The position numbers were made by a program, and so were the translations under genes. Below, piece after piece: positions 1-11,670 of a stretch of DNA of 64,000 bases. Within the stretch, counting starts at the first letter, position 1. Each line of letters opens with the position of its first letter. The notes under the pieces were generated by a model. The model searched no databases. It saw only the letters and a list, made by a program, of their open reading frames with translations, and was not told the origin of the DNA. The stretch comes from Tetradesmus obliquus (lineage: Eukaryota; Chlorophyta; Chlorophyceae; Sphaeropleales; Scenedesmaceae), in NCBI GenBank assembly GCA_030272155.1, contig CP126198.1:1674001-1738000 (forward strand). The letters run 5' to 3'.

Positions 1-51
1 CTTTTTGGCGTCATGCGGCTAAGGTTGAGGCAAGGAAGGGGAGGGCTGCAG

Positions 52-2193
52 CTGGCTTCAGCGCAAGCGCCAGTGCCTGGCGCTGCTGCTTGAGGGCGCT
101 GGGGATGATGATGCAGAACTTCTTGCAGATGCCGCTAGTTGGAGTGACGGGGTTGGCAGGGACGGGCGGGAGTCGCCAAGGCAAGCTGAGTCAGCAGCTT
201 CGGCAGCAGTCGCAGAAGAGACAGACAAGCAGTACAACGTTGTGGAGGCTGCAGACAGCAGCAGCAGCAGCAGCACAGATGGAGGCAGCAACCCCACAGC
301 AGATGCATCTGCTTCAGCAGCTCCAGCAGCAGCGGAGGAAGGGGAAGTTGCTGCCGATGTGCTGTACGTTGCAAGGCCAGAGTGCTTGATTGAGTGCAGC
401 ACGCAGGTGGCTCGCGCGCTTGGCAGCTTTGTGGTGAAGCTGGCAGCAGCAGCAGCAGCAGCAGGCCTGCAGCAGCAGCTTGATTGTGAGACGCTGTGCA
501 TGCTGTTGGAGAAGCCGCTGATGGTGCAGGTGAGCATGCTGTATAATGCTTGTTACGGACACTCCATTGTCCTCGAGCGGCAAGTACTTACATACGTGGC
601 AGTGACTGACCTGTGCTATGCTCAGATGGACATGCATGCAAGCACCAGCAAGTGCAGCCTTGTGGCAAGTCAGATGAGCATGCCATGATGTGATGTGATC
701 TTACAGCAACTGCAACTGAAAGGCGGCAGCAAAGCGCATGGAAGCATATGCTGCCTGTTGCATCGGCGCCTTCCGCACCAAGTTTGGTCGGCTTGCAATT
801 GCCGCTTCCCGGCCTGCTGGCAAGTATCGCGCTGAAGTGTGTTTGCGTCTTAGCCTGCCTGTTCCTGCCCCCCACCCTTCACCCCACCCCCTCTCCTCCT
901 GCCAGGCCTCTGGTGGCGATGTTGCTCAGGTGATGCTGCAGCAGCAGTACAGGCACTACCCCCAGCCGACAGCAACCTTTAGCCCCTGGAGCATCCCTGT
1001 GCCACCAGAACCAGCACCAGAGCCTGCAGCAGCAGATGAAGAGGCAGAGCAGCCTCATGCAGCAGCAGCAGTAACTGCAGCTGAACAAGCAGCAGATCAC
1101 AAACAGACAACAGCTGCAGGTGGTGCCGCTACAACGCAAGTCTTGCAAGGCCTCGGACTAGACGCACTTTTCTTTTTGTTACCAGGGGGGACGGAATCCT
1201 ACTGGCTCGCTACCACAGCACAATTGGGCAAGCCCAATTGTCGGGAGCGGGAGGCAGTGCCTCACCAGCAGAACACGTCACAACACCCTATACAGGAGGT
1301 GCCCAGCGCCCGGACCAAAAAAATAAGCGGGGGAGTTGAACGCACTTGATGAAGCTGCGCTGATTACCGCACCAGCAGCAGTGTCTGAGTTCAGTGCAAG
1401 CTTGCAGCAGCGGCGGCTGCAAGGGGAGGCTGCAGTCCGAGCAAAGCGAGAGGCAGCAGCAGCAGCTCGGCATGCAGCAGCAGCAGCAGCAGCAGCAACA
1501 GGAGAGGCTGTCGCTGCTGCGTTTGCTGACAGCACCAGCAGTGGGTTTGATCCACTGCTGGTGTCTAGCAACCTGTGTCCTGTCGTGTCTGCTGGCGCTG
1601 CTACTGGGCAGCCAGTTGTTGCAGCGGCAGCAGCAGCAGCAGCAGCAGCAGCAGAGGATGCATCTGCTGCTGCGGTTGCAGCAGCTGCTGGGCACCAGGT
1701 GCCAGTAGTGCTACTGCCAGGAGCTGCACCACCTGCTGCTGCTGCTGGTGCACCTAGCACTACCCCTGCTGGCCTGCTTGGACCGGCAGCTGCTGGTGTT
1801 GTGAGGATTGAAGGTGCCAGAACTGCAGCAGCAGCTGCTGAGCCAAGCAGCTCAGAGGCGCCCCAAGCACAAGCATTACCAGGCTCCTGGGCATCTGCAG
1901 AAGTGGCAGATCCTGTGGCAGAAGTTTCAGCAGCGCCGCTGGTGTCAGCAGGTGGTGCACAAATTGTGGCCGGTGATGCGCCAGGTACTGCAGCTGCAGG
2001 TGAAGCTGATGCACAGCAACCTGCGGCAGCTGGTGCGGATGCAGCCGATGATGCTGGTGGCGCTGGTGGCACTGGCTCAACCACTGGAGCAGCTATCAGC
2101 AACTCGTACAAACTGCAGGTACTGTGGGTGGCGCTCAAGGCCCTTATGCAGGATACACCAAGCATCTTGAGACATATATCTGCAAGTGACTAG
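52..2193 (+). CDS. Unknown low-complexity protein, 3' part only (5' end outside window)
   Basis: I do not recognise the family. Exon 52-529 opens after a CAG acceptor and runs in one frame to a CAG|GTGAGC donor. The next exon starts at 906 (phase 0) and continues to a stop at 2191-2193; a CAG|GTACTG donor at 2118/2119 would allow a further exon instead. The first exon has a non-repetitive core (around 355-530) with residues such as VARPECLIECSTQ and LGSFVVKL. The rest is Ala/Gln/Pro-rich, from CAG triplets. The second exon is interrupted at 1170-1347 by a 178-bp insertion flanked by an 8-bp direct repeat; the reading frame on its two sides is continuous only if those 178 bases are absent. There is no in-frame start in the window, so the gene begins upstream. 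Coding status is fairly safe; function is unknown. Confidence 0.55.
1170..1347. mobile_element. 178-bp insertion with 8-bp target-site duplication in an exon
   Basis: The octamer ACGCACTT occurs at 1162-1169 and again at 1340-1347. The frame before the first copy (GLGLDAL) and after the second (DEAALITAP) joins exactly if one copy plus the intervening bases are removed. The insert has no obvious terminal inverted repeats. It holds a 10-bp-stem palindrome with a 2-nt loop (1220-1241) and an A-run near its right end. No GT-AG or GC-AG pair falls at the duplicated octamer, so canonical splicing would not remove it precisely. It could be a small non-autonomous transposon, an introner-like element with unusual borders, or a recent allele-specific insertion. 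Confidence 0.5.
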
Positions 2194-2929
2194 CACCAAG
2201 CCTACTGCCGTAATATCATACTCCTGCTGCTCCAACTTCAGCAACACAGCCAGCGACCAGGCTTGTGAACACTAAGCTGCACCTAGTGATACGGCAGCGC
2301 TGCAAGCGCACTAAGCCTGCCCGCCCAGGCCACTGCCACATGATGCCACATCAACAGCATGTACAGGAATGCCATTGTGTCAGTGTCACACAAATTCATG
2401 CACAAGATCTGACGACAAAGACAAGACCTCCTGCAGATCTGCTGCAGGCGTGTAGCACAGTACACCTCCCATAGTGACAATGCCAGTGCACAACAGCTCA
2501 AGGATGCAAGGACTGTTAAAATGCATATGTACACTGTTGTTGTGATATGTTCTGCAGATCAAGCCTAGACAAGTAACCTACAACTACACAGGATGTATGC
2601 TGCAGATGGCTACACAGCTCAGTACCCAGACACATAAGCACTGCACACACACTAGACGCCTGCCATGCTGCGCACCGCATACAGCAACATGTGCTAGCAT
2701 CCACGGGTCAGCACAATACCAGTGTCTAGTAGCCAACAGCTAGGCAGTGAATTACTGCTGAATCCTGTAGCTACAACAGGAATGTATCCCTAAGCACAGC
2801 ATCATACTTACAAAGAGTTCTAGCAAGCCTATTCTCGCCGTCTCGCATATTCAACTTCCTGGCAAAGTCACACTTCCACGTTCAGAAATCCCGTGCATGC
2901 AGCTGCCGCAGGCTGTCCATGACAATCGG

Positions 2930-2989
<60 letters not shown>

Positions 2990-3177
2990 TACTGCCAGGC
3001 GTGCATCACACTCCCAGGTCCACGCACACATAGCCGCTGCAGCCAGTCAGAGTGGCAGCAGCAGCAGTGAAGCTACTGCCCACAGAAGTCGCTGCACTCC
3101 AGGCACGCTGCACCCTGCACGCGTCATTGTTGAAGCAGGTGACAGGGCCCCCTGCGCGTGCGGGTGGGTTGGCCTGC

Positions 3178-3210
<33 letters not shown>

Positions 3211-3527
3211 GTTAGTTAGTTCAGCTATGCAAGAATGTCACTTATGGGGCAGTATAGGGCATGCTGCACAGGCGCATGCGTGTCGCACGGGGGCCGTTAA
3301 ACCGCTGCAACAAAACCTGCTGATAATGCCAGCCCTTGCCATGGCTGTTATGGCTGCAAGATGCTCAGAAAACCACGTGATGCATGTCATGATGAGTGTG
3401 TGGCAGACAGCCACTTACATGCACCCATGCAGCGGGTCAGCATGCCATACCAGCAACTGCAACCCACACTCAACATCGATCGCTTCTCTCAGACTGCTGC
3501 CACATTTATGTTGTTAGTAGCATGTTA
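2194..3527. other. Intergenic, no gene recognised
   Basis: This stretch lies between two genes whose 3' ends face each other. Beyond a perfect (AGC)19 tract at 2931-2987 and a shorter CAG tract near 3176-3210, I see no coding signal, RNA gene or mobile element. Short open frames here are translations of the triplet tracts. Confidence 0.5.
2931..2987. repeat. (AGC)19 microsatellite
   Basis: Nineteen uninterrupted AGC triplets lie in a non-coding stretch. This shows that the triplet expansion is not confined to exons. Confidence 0.95.
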
Positions 3528-5965
3528 CTAACACTTCTCAAATAACAATTCGCTCACCACCATCGCATCCAGCCGAGTCAGCCGCATGTTCTGCAGCAGC
3601 CGCTTGTCAGTGCACTGCTCGCACAGCACAGCAGCAGTCCGCGCATCCTTTGCAAGGTCGCTGCCCTTGCTTGCCAGGTGTCCCCGCCTCCAGGCATCAA
3701 AGTAGGCCCCAAGCATATGCGTCGAGCCGCTTGTATCCGGCCCATCTTTCCCGGCGCCGCATTCCAAGGTTTCACTCCCGCTGCTGTACACATTCCACTG
3801 CACGAGGCCTCCTGATGCCGCAGGGCACTGCACCACGGACCGCCCCACATGTGCATACTGCCCTCTTTCAGTAAGTGCTGCTGCCAGACCGCCAGAGCTA
3901 CAGTCCTGGCTCTGCTGCGGCAGCCGCGCCGCAAAGTCCCGGAAGTTGCTGAAGCGTAGTGTGCGGGTCAGCAGCGCCGCATTGTATGCGTCGCGCCAGG
4001 CGCCGTTGCCGGCGCGCGGGGCGGCCAGCAGCCAGACCCCTGCCACGTCAGCAGAGGCAGGCAGCACACCGCCCTTTTGCAGCCGCAGCGCAGCAATGGA
4101 TGCGAGTGACGCCCCCAGGGAGTGGCCGATCACGTGGATCTTGGCGCCTGGAGCCTGTTTCAAATATGACGTAACGGTTGTAACAACGTCCTTTTCCAAA
4201 GCCTGCCAGGCACGGTAGAAGCCGTCGTGCATGCGGATGTCGGAGGTAGGGGCGCCGAAGGCGGCGCCGGCTGGGCCGCTGTAGCGGCAGTTGAGGTCTG
4301 TTATAACGTTGGGAATGTCGGAGCCCTGCGACATTTAGGGGTCAAGGCGACATAGTAAGGTGGCGCAAGCGTTCGGTGAACTGTGCGTTAGGAACCAGCA
4401 GTTATAGCGTTGGGAATGTCGGAGCCCTGCAGGAGTGGGTGAGCAACGAGGTGACACAAGAATATGAAAAAAGATTTGTCGAAGCGCATGCAAAGGCAGT
4501 TGAGGTCTGTTATAACGTTAGGAATGTCGGAGCCCTGCGGGGTTGCAGGCAGTCAGGCAATACATGTGGCAGTTGGCAGGAGTATGGCTAAGATGTTTGG
4601 TGGGCGGGGCAATGGGGCAATATGGGAGGTTGGCAGGGAAGTTGCTGGATTGAGATGCTTGGGAGGAGAGTGAGCAACAGCTGCAGCGCGCGGCTGTGCA
4701 TACCTTGAACACCCACCCTACACCACACCACCCGACGTTGGCACAGAATCAGACCAGTGCACCCAAACAACAAGTAGCGCGCATGTGTCTGGTGACTGCA
4801 GCACACGCACCCAACAGCTTTGCCGCTCCCACCTTGAACGCCACAAAGATGCGCTCATTGGCGGCCTTCATGACCAGCGCTGTCACTGCAGACACGGGTG
4901 TGTCTTTTGCGTGGATGAACTTGATGCTCTTTGTGTCCATGCCCATGGGACCTAGGCAGCCGGGCAGCTGCTCTGGAGCCTGGTACACGGCTGTTGGGAT
5001 GAGACAGAACAGCAGCAGCAGCAGCAGCAGCAGGGGGAGGAGTGGCAGGGAGGGGTTATGTACGTGGTTACAGGTATGTGCGGATGTGCGGATGTTGGAC
5101 AAAGTGGGGTGTGCAGGAAGAGAGAGTGACAAAGCAGCTGCAGGTGGCTGGTTGAATACATATGATGCTGCAGATATAGGGGTTGAAGTGAGCAGTGGTG
5201 CCCAGCTGGCAGTGGTTCTACAAGCTGGAAGAATCAGGCTGCACAATTGCGGCAGCAGCATGATGGCACCAGCAGCAGCAGCACCAGCAGCAGCAGCAGC
5301 AGCTGTACTCACAGTATCCCAGCTGGAACATGACCATGTTGATGGGGTGCTCCGCCTGCTGCTGTGCAGTCAGCTGCTGCCAGTTGGTGGGAAAGCCGCC
5401 TGCACTGAGCAGCACGTTGCTCTGCTGGCACTTGGGCAGCTGCACGTTGCGCAGCAGGTTGGCGTTTGGCGTGACGGCCCTGCTGGCAGCGGCGACAGTC
5501 CCCCTTGCCAGGGGGACTGCGTTCTGGCCTGCCAAAACAGCTGAGCTAGTGACGACGTTGTTCCTTGCAACGTTTGCGGCAGTGCCTGCTGCTGCAGTGG
5601 TCGCCTGCAGGGCTCCCACTGTTGCTGCTGTTGTCGCTGCTGTTGCTGCTGTCAGTCCCTGCATCGCAGCAACCAGCAGAGGGTCGAACCACTTGGCAGC
5701 AAGCAAATATGGTAGTCATTTGTCACGAGGAAACATTCCGCACGAAGCATCTACAGCTGAAGCTCAGCAGCAGCGAACCTGCCCACATGCAGTACTGCTG
5801 TGGCAGTTGTTCAGCAGAGGCAGCTGGAGCTGCTTTTTCTGTCTGCCTTGCTCCGCGCACCTGACCCATAGCCCCAAGCAACGACTGGCTGTGCGCCGGA
5901 TTCAAATCGCTTGTCAATACGCAAGCCAACAGCAGCATAGGCAGGAACTGCCGAAAAGGTCCCAT
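3528..5965 (-). CDS. Secreted class 3 (alpha/beta-hydrolase) lipase
   Basis: This is a triacylglycerol lipase of the fungal/plant class 3 family. Four exons read on the minus strand with matching phases: 5965-5861, 5691-5313, 4990-4833 and 4325-3528, giving 479 aa. The start MGPFRQFLPMLLLACV is a typical signal peptide, so the enzyme is probably secreted or endomembrane. An Ala/Thr-rich linker follows. The middle exon ends in VAFK and the last begins GSD, rebuilding the VAFxG(S/T) oxyanion-side motif of the family. The nucleophile elbow is GHSLG in the last exon. The catalytic Asp is probably in NFRDFAARLP and the His in STHMLGAYF. Length and order fit the family. The start of the last exon is echoed twice in the upstream intron. 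Substrate is unknown; an outer role in lipid scavenging or wall turnover is only a guess. Confidence 0.9.
4297..4545 (-). repeat. Echoes of the lipase exon 4 start in intron 3
   Basis: The true exon 4 edge (about 4297-4330, including the CAG acceptor) reappears imperfectly at about 4398-4428 and 4494-4540. Each copy keeps the GGAATGTCGGAGCCCTGC core, which on the coding strand is an acceptor-like CAG followed by the first codons of the exon. The spacing of roughly 100 bp indicates a tandem duplication. Confidence 0.8.
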
Positions 5966-7286
5966 GGGTGCTGCTCCTTATTGAAACCGCTGGCTTCCGC
6001 ACGCACTCAGGAAGCGGACTGGATTCTAGCGATAGCAGCACTGTGGTAACAAGTTTAGCAAATTGCGTGCATAAACAGCGAACGATGCAGCAGCAACTGC
6101 TTCTTCGGTGACACCAGCTTCTCGCTCAGCAGTGACACCAATATTGGGCGGTTCACGCTTCGCGATCTATTCAATTAAATTGTAGAGAAGGTTTCTCGCG
6201 CAAGGCACATCTTGTACACGCTAGCCAGACTGCGAAGTGCCCAAAAACCAAACCCCCGCTACTAGCTAGTGGTCGCCTGCAGACGAAGGCCTTCCTCCTG
6301 AGCTTCAGCAAATGAATGGAACTTTGAGGCAATCCAATGCAGATCGGTGAACTCTTTTGGTGTTAAAGTGCCATGTTCTGCGGCTGTGTACGCGAGGCAG
6401 TCGCCGGCTGACCGGCCCGGGAGGTGCGGCGGTGCTGCTGTTGCCGTCAGCAGTGCAGTGCGGCGTGCCAACTCAGACAAGTGTGATAAGTCACATGATC
6501 GCTGAGGCACGAGGTCAGCACTCAAACTTTAAAATATTAATGCACTAGTAGTAGGGAACTAGCGCTGCCCAGAGTGCTGCCTCAAAGTGCGCCTGCACTG
6601 CGATAGTCCCACTGCTGGCAACAGCTGCGTGCTCTGTGTAGCAGGTACAACTAATGAATGATTGGGATGCAGCAATGACATGCTTTGGCAGCGCAAACCA
6701 AGCAAAGCTACAATCAAAGTGTTACACGTGAGCTAACTCGGCATACACTGGCTGTGGCAAACGACGTCCAATGAAAGCTCGCACAGCAAACTCCCAGTCG
6801 CGAGCCACTGCCAGCAGCATTGCAGCAGCAAAGTATCACCTGGCCATGCAATACAGAAAGTGCATGCTTGCTACTAAAGCAACAACCAGCCGCAGCCCAG
6901 CAAAAGCAGCGCAAGGACTGGCCCAGAAGCAGACACAACTCGTTCAACTGCGTACGCCACAGCAGCAGCGCTATACGGCCGCACACATGCTACGAGGCAT
7001 GCCAGCAGAGCATCCAGCATGTCCCCTGTGCAGAGCACTCCTCTGACGCCCCGGCACACACGAGCCGCATGTACATTGCAGGAAGCACACTCTACAGAAG
7101 CACAACGCAACATCGTGCTCACCCACCTGCCACAAAGGCAGCGGCAGCAACATCGAGGCTCCTGTGTGCTCACCCACATGCCAAGCGCAGTGAGCAGTGC
7201 CCAGGGCTGCACGCTCTGCTGACGCCACGCCATCTCACACCATATACAGCCGCACCAATAGCATGCCTCCTCACACATCCACACAT
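5966..7286. other. Intergenic between lipase 5' end and OPR gene 3' end
   Basis: The part just above 5965 should hold the lipase promoter; no clear TATA box is visible. A minus-strand open frame at 6262-6525 has unusually even composition for this genome (it contains GTLTPKEFTDLHWIASKF) and ends in a stop, but it lacks an ATG. It could be the terminal exon of a small gene or chance; I could not find a partner exon. Nothing else is recognised. Confidence 0.35.
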
Positions 7287-10200
7287 CTAATACTTTGACG
7301 CCGCCATCTGCTCCGCCTGCTGCTGCAGCGCCTTGAGCGCCGCCAGCCCCGCCTTGAAGTCCGTCTTCTCAAACGCAGCCGCCACCATCTCCATGTCATT
7401 GAAGCTCGTAAACATGTGCGCATGCGCCTCAATGTGTGCAGCAGCAGCAGAAAACAGGCCCTGGTGCGCGGCGGCCCCAGGTAATGCGGCGTAACCAGAC
7501 ACCAGATGAGCCACCTCACGAGGCTTCATGCCAGCCAGCCGGCCAGACACATCGTCTGCTAGCGCCAGAACCCACTCCGGCATACCGCTGCTGCTGCTGC
7601 CGCTGCTGCTGGTGGTGTCATCTCCCTCTGCTGCTGCTGCTGCTGCTGCTGCTGGTAGGGCAGTTGGTGCCGGCCCGCGCGCGCCGCTGCGGCGGTGCAG
7701 CGCCTGCAGCAGCAGCAGCCGCTGCTGCTGCAGCTCCTCAGAGCTCAGCATGCTGGTGACGCGCAGCAGCCGGCCCACCCCCACGCCATCGATACTCCCT
7801 GGCTGCGTTGCTGCTGCCACAAGCGCCGGCTGCAGTAGTGAGGCCTTGGGGAAGCCGAGTGCTGTGGCAGCCCACGCAGCACTGACCAGGGTTTCGTTGC
7901 TAGGGGTGCCAGCAGCACACATGGCCTCAAATGCTGCTGCTGCTGCCGCCATGAGGTCAGTATTGGTGTAACGGATGCTACTGAGGCTTGCAAGCAACTG
8001 CCCCAGCTCCCGTTCTGTCATGCTGCTGCAGGATGCGGCGGTTTTGGCCGCCAGGACGTCCAGGGTTTTGGGGCCGAAGAACTCCCGCAGCAGCCGCTGC
8101 TGCTGCTGCAGCTCGTCGGCAATGATGCTGCTGCTGCTGCTGCTTGCTGCCGGCTGTGCGTCAGCGTCATCCAATGGCGCTGCTGCGGCCTGGCTGTCGC
8201 CTGCTGCTGCTGCTGCTGCTGCAGCATCAGCAGTTGCATCTGCTGCAGCCGCACCACTGCTGTTGCTGCTGCCAGCAGCAGCATCCTGCGGCTGCTCTGC
8301 TGCTGCTGCCAGAGACATGCGGCGGTGCTTCTGGTACTGCCCCCGCACCGCTGCCCACAGCTGCGTGAGGCTCAGCGTAGACAGGTGCTGCATGTTAACA
8401 GGTGCGGCGATCCACCTGCAGGCACAATGGAGGTACTCAGGTAGTGAGCGGGGTGCATTGTGGATTGCAAAAGGAGATTGATTGTATGCAAGGTGATTCA
8501 TCCAGCTGCTTGAGGCTCAGAGTGGACAGGTGCTGCAAAAAGCTGAGCCCCCAGAAACCTGCTGCAAACCCACCTGTGCAGTGCCGCCAGGAACTTCGGG
8601 CTCTGCAGCTGCGGGCGCTCCAGCAGCCACGCCAGCTGCGCCCTGTCATAAATACTCCCCACAACCTGCGCCCTGTCATTATTACTGCCCAAACACGGCT
8701 GTGAAAGAAACGTCACACCCACCTGTGCAGTGCAGCCAGGAACTCCGGGCTCTGCAGTCATTCCAGCCCACAACCCAACGCACACACACCCAGCCAATAT
8801 CTTCCCAAACAAGGTCCCAGCTTGCTGTGCACCCACCTGTGCAGTGCAGCCAGGAACTCCGGGCTCTGCAGCTGCGACCGCTCCAGCAGCCACGCCAGCT
8901 GCGCCACAGCATTCGCGTCACGCGCCACCTCCGCCTGCTGCCGCTGCTCATCCTGCTGCTGCTGCTGCTGCTGCTGTGCATTTGGAGGTAGCCGCTCCAG
9001 CTGCGCCATGACTTGCTCCATGATAGCTTGCAGCAGCGGCCACTGCGCCTGCTCCTGCATGAGCTTGCCCTGTGCATGCATCAACTGCGCCAGCGCTGAT
9101 AGCTTGCAGCGCTGCAGCTTTGTGCAGTCTTCGGCTAGCAGCTGCCCACTCATGGCTTGCAGCATGTCGCTTGAGGGGCCGTAGCGGCACCTGCACACAG
9201 TGGTGGCAAGGCAGCATGTTCATGAGCGACGTCAGCAACTCATACCCCCACCAACACTTGCGCAGAGCTTGCTGCAATGATTGCAGACAACCATTGCAGA
9301 AAACACATAACATTTGCAAAAGCACTACTCGCTTTGCGAAGGCCACCAGGCAGGAGCAGATGTTTGGCCCACTCAGCCACTGCACATGTCACTCTCACAT
9401 GATACTCTCGCATGTTTACTCGTGTGCTTTCAGGCAGTGTTACTCACTTTGCGAAGGCCGCCAGGCAGGAGCAGATGTTGGGCCCGCTCAGCCACTGCAG
9501 CTTGGGCAGCAGCAGCTTGGCAGCATGGTCCAGCAGCAGCGCAGCAGCATCAAACTCCTCCGCGCCTGCGCGGTTGTGCAGCAGCTGCAGTGACAGCAAC
9601 AAGCAGCAGCAGCAGTAGCAGGAGCAGTAGCAGCAGACCACCACAGGTCGAATTGCAGCTGGCAGAAGCAATAACTTTTGCCTGTGGCACCCTCTCCATC
9701 TACATTTGATAGCCTTTGATAACCTTCCGAACCCAAAACCTGCCACACCCAAGGCACGCGCTGGATGACCACGGGCAGGTTCATCTGCAACTGCTGTTTC
9801 AACAGTGGCAACTTAAAAGATCCGACACCCAACTATTTGATCCCTTCAACCACTGCGCACCTGGGGCACGCGCTGTATGACCACAGCCAGGTTGATATGC
9901 ACGTCCTATTGCAACAGCGATACATGCCATGGCCTCTACATACAGTTCAACAGTGCAAGTGACTGCAGCCGAACGCACCTGGGGCACACACTGGATGACC
10001 ACCGCTGGGTTCATCTGCAGCTGCTAATGCAACAGTCACGACTACCTGCGACCTTGAAGTGCAAAGCGCCTTGAGGCCTTTTAACCACTGCGCACCTGGG
10101 GCACGCGCTGTATGACCACAGCCAGGTTGATCTGGCTCATGCGGTGCGCCTGCTCCGCCACCACCTGGCGCAGCTCAGCCAGGGTGGTGGTGGACCGGAT

Positions 10201-11670
10201 GCGCTCGTTCAGCGCCCTGCAGCAGCAGCGGCAGCAGCAGCAGCAGCATGGTTCAGTGCCCCGGTGCCAATATAGATGCTTCTGCCCGTACAGCACTGTT
10301 TTATAGGCCAATACAACTGCTGCTGCTGCTGCCACTGCTGCTGCCGCTGCTGCTGCTGCTGCCAGTGCCAACGCCGATGCTGCTGCACCTGTGCCATACC
10401 ACCACCACCAGTGCTGCTGCTACTGCTGCTGCTGCTGGCTCACTTGTTGATGGGGTCGTATGCCGGCCGTCCCTGCGGGCGGCGGTGGCAGACGACGATT
10501 GCTGCTGCTGCTGGACGCTGCAGCTCACTTGATCATCAAACTACCCATCAACCCATGGCAATAACTCACTTGTTGATGGGGTCATATGCGGGCCGTCCCT
10601 GGGGGCGGCGGTTGTGTGCTGCCTGGTGGTTGGCCAGCACCTGCTCACATGCATTGAGGCTCCACTTGGCATCAGACAGGAACTGCAGCAGGCATCAGGC
10701 AATATAACTAGCATATTATTGCTGCAGTGTATGAGGGAAGCGATCTGGCCAGCAGCCGCTCGCAGGCGTTGAGGCTCCACTTGGCCTGCCAGACAGGAAC
10801 TGCAGCAGGCTCAAACATGCTGCCTGAGCTGCAAGGCAAATAAGGATGTGGTTGCTGCAAGGTATGGGTGAGGCGATCTGCGTGTCTGGTGTGGCCGCTT
10901 GCCTTGCGCTATATCCAACTGCTTGCAGCTTGCGTACATTGCCAGCTTCTAGTAGCAATGCGCATGCTATAACTCACAAGCACCAGCTGCTGTTGACTGG
11001 ATTATCCATACAAGAGGGCATACATATGCTTCAAGTTGGCAACTATTTGCTGCTGGGGCCCCCACCTGGTAGTTGTCGCGCGTGTAGAGTGTGCTGGGTG
11101 TCGCTGACTTGACCAGATTCTCACGGATGAACACCCTGCAGGACAGGTAACCCAGAAGGTTATATATTTATTTTGTATTAGACATGAAGATTTCACAAAG
11201 CATTGACCAGAGTGGTGAGATTTGCAGTGTGGTTATCTGGCAACAACGGCAACATGGCCACACTGCAGGTTGCTGGCCAAAGGAGCAGGAGCAGGAGCGG
11301 CAAGCTGACATGAAGAGCACACGAAGCCTGCTGCTGCCATCTGCAGGACAGACACCATACGTTTGCCCCAACGCTGCAGTAATGGCAACAGTGAGCAGGT
11401 GTGTGCACCTGCCACATGCATCCAGTAAGGCTACCCTGCTGCTGCTGCTGCTGCTGCTGCTGTGGTGTCCGCGCCGTGTGGAGGTGAGCAGTGTTTCACT
11501 TCCATCCATGCACAGCAGCCCTGAGCAGCTTACCTGCCCATGTAGATGCCACGTGTGGTTGAGATAGATCGCCAGCTTGCAGGATTGCTGCCTTGCTGGC
11601 CGCTGCTGCCTGCTGCTTGCTGCTCTGCTGCTGCCATGAGCGAGACCAGCAGCCCCTTCGCATGCTGCAT
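7287..11670 (-). CDS. OPR/FASTK-like helical-repeat protein, probable organelle RNA-binding factor
   Basis: Seven exons join in phase on the minus strand (11670-11534, 11135-11066, 10682-10570, 10216-10096, 9584-9448, 9190-8837, 8415-7287), giving 686 aa. Family signs are the segment LNERIRSTTTLAELRQVV followed by INLAVVIQRVP, which matches the opening helices of octotricopeptide-repeat and FASTK-type proteins of algae, then helical pairs such as LQWLSGPNICSCLAAFAK, VAQLAWLLERSQLQSPEFL and LVSAAWAATALGFPKASLL. Known members bind specific organelle mRNAs and control their stability, splicing or translation. The C-terminal third is interrupted by poly-Ala/Ser/Gln. No RAP domain is visible. The first Met is not followed by a clear transit peptide, so a further 5' exon is possible. 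Five of its exon borders are echoed in the introns. Confidence 0.75.
8570..8770 (-). repeat. Echoes of OPR exon 6 end in the following intron
   Basis: The last codons of exon 6 (AALHR, with the AG|GTGGGT donor; real edge about 8837-8912) recur at about 8717-8766 and 8570-8645. Both copies keep the donor GT. The more distant copy also carries the LAWLLE codons upstream of the edge. Confidence 0.85.
9329..9390 (-). repeat. Echo of OPR exon 5 end
   Basis: A second copy of the codons for LQWLSGPNICSCLAAFAK lies in the intron downstream of the real edge (9448-9500). It differs by a few substitutions (A to V once), and its donor reads GCGAGT rather than GTGAGT, so it may be disabled for splicing. 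Confidence 0.85.
9754..10020 (-). repeat. Three echoes of OPR exon 4 end
   Basis: The exon 4 tail (NLAVVIQRVPQ plus donor GTGCGC; real edge 10096-10135) recurs at about 9976-10017, 9857-9900 and 9754-9789, spaced by roughly 100-120 bp. The copies keep the CAG|GTGC-like donor context (the farthest less well) and diverge progressively. The whole array sits inside the intron. Confidence 0.9.
10441..10800 (-). repeat. Echoes of both ends of OPR exon 3
   Basis: At 10441-10490, downstream of exon 3, the codons GRPAYDPINK and the AA|GTGAG donor are repeated. At about 10735-10800, upstream of exon 3, the codons for AKWSLNACE and the CTGCAG|TTCCTG acceptor are repeated. Exon 3 itself is 10682-10570. 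This exon is therefore echoed on both sides. Confidence 0.85.

Noticed and set aside
2919-3191. Poly-Ser protein
   Set aside because: It is the translation of the (AGC)19 tract with no further coding signal.
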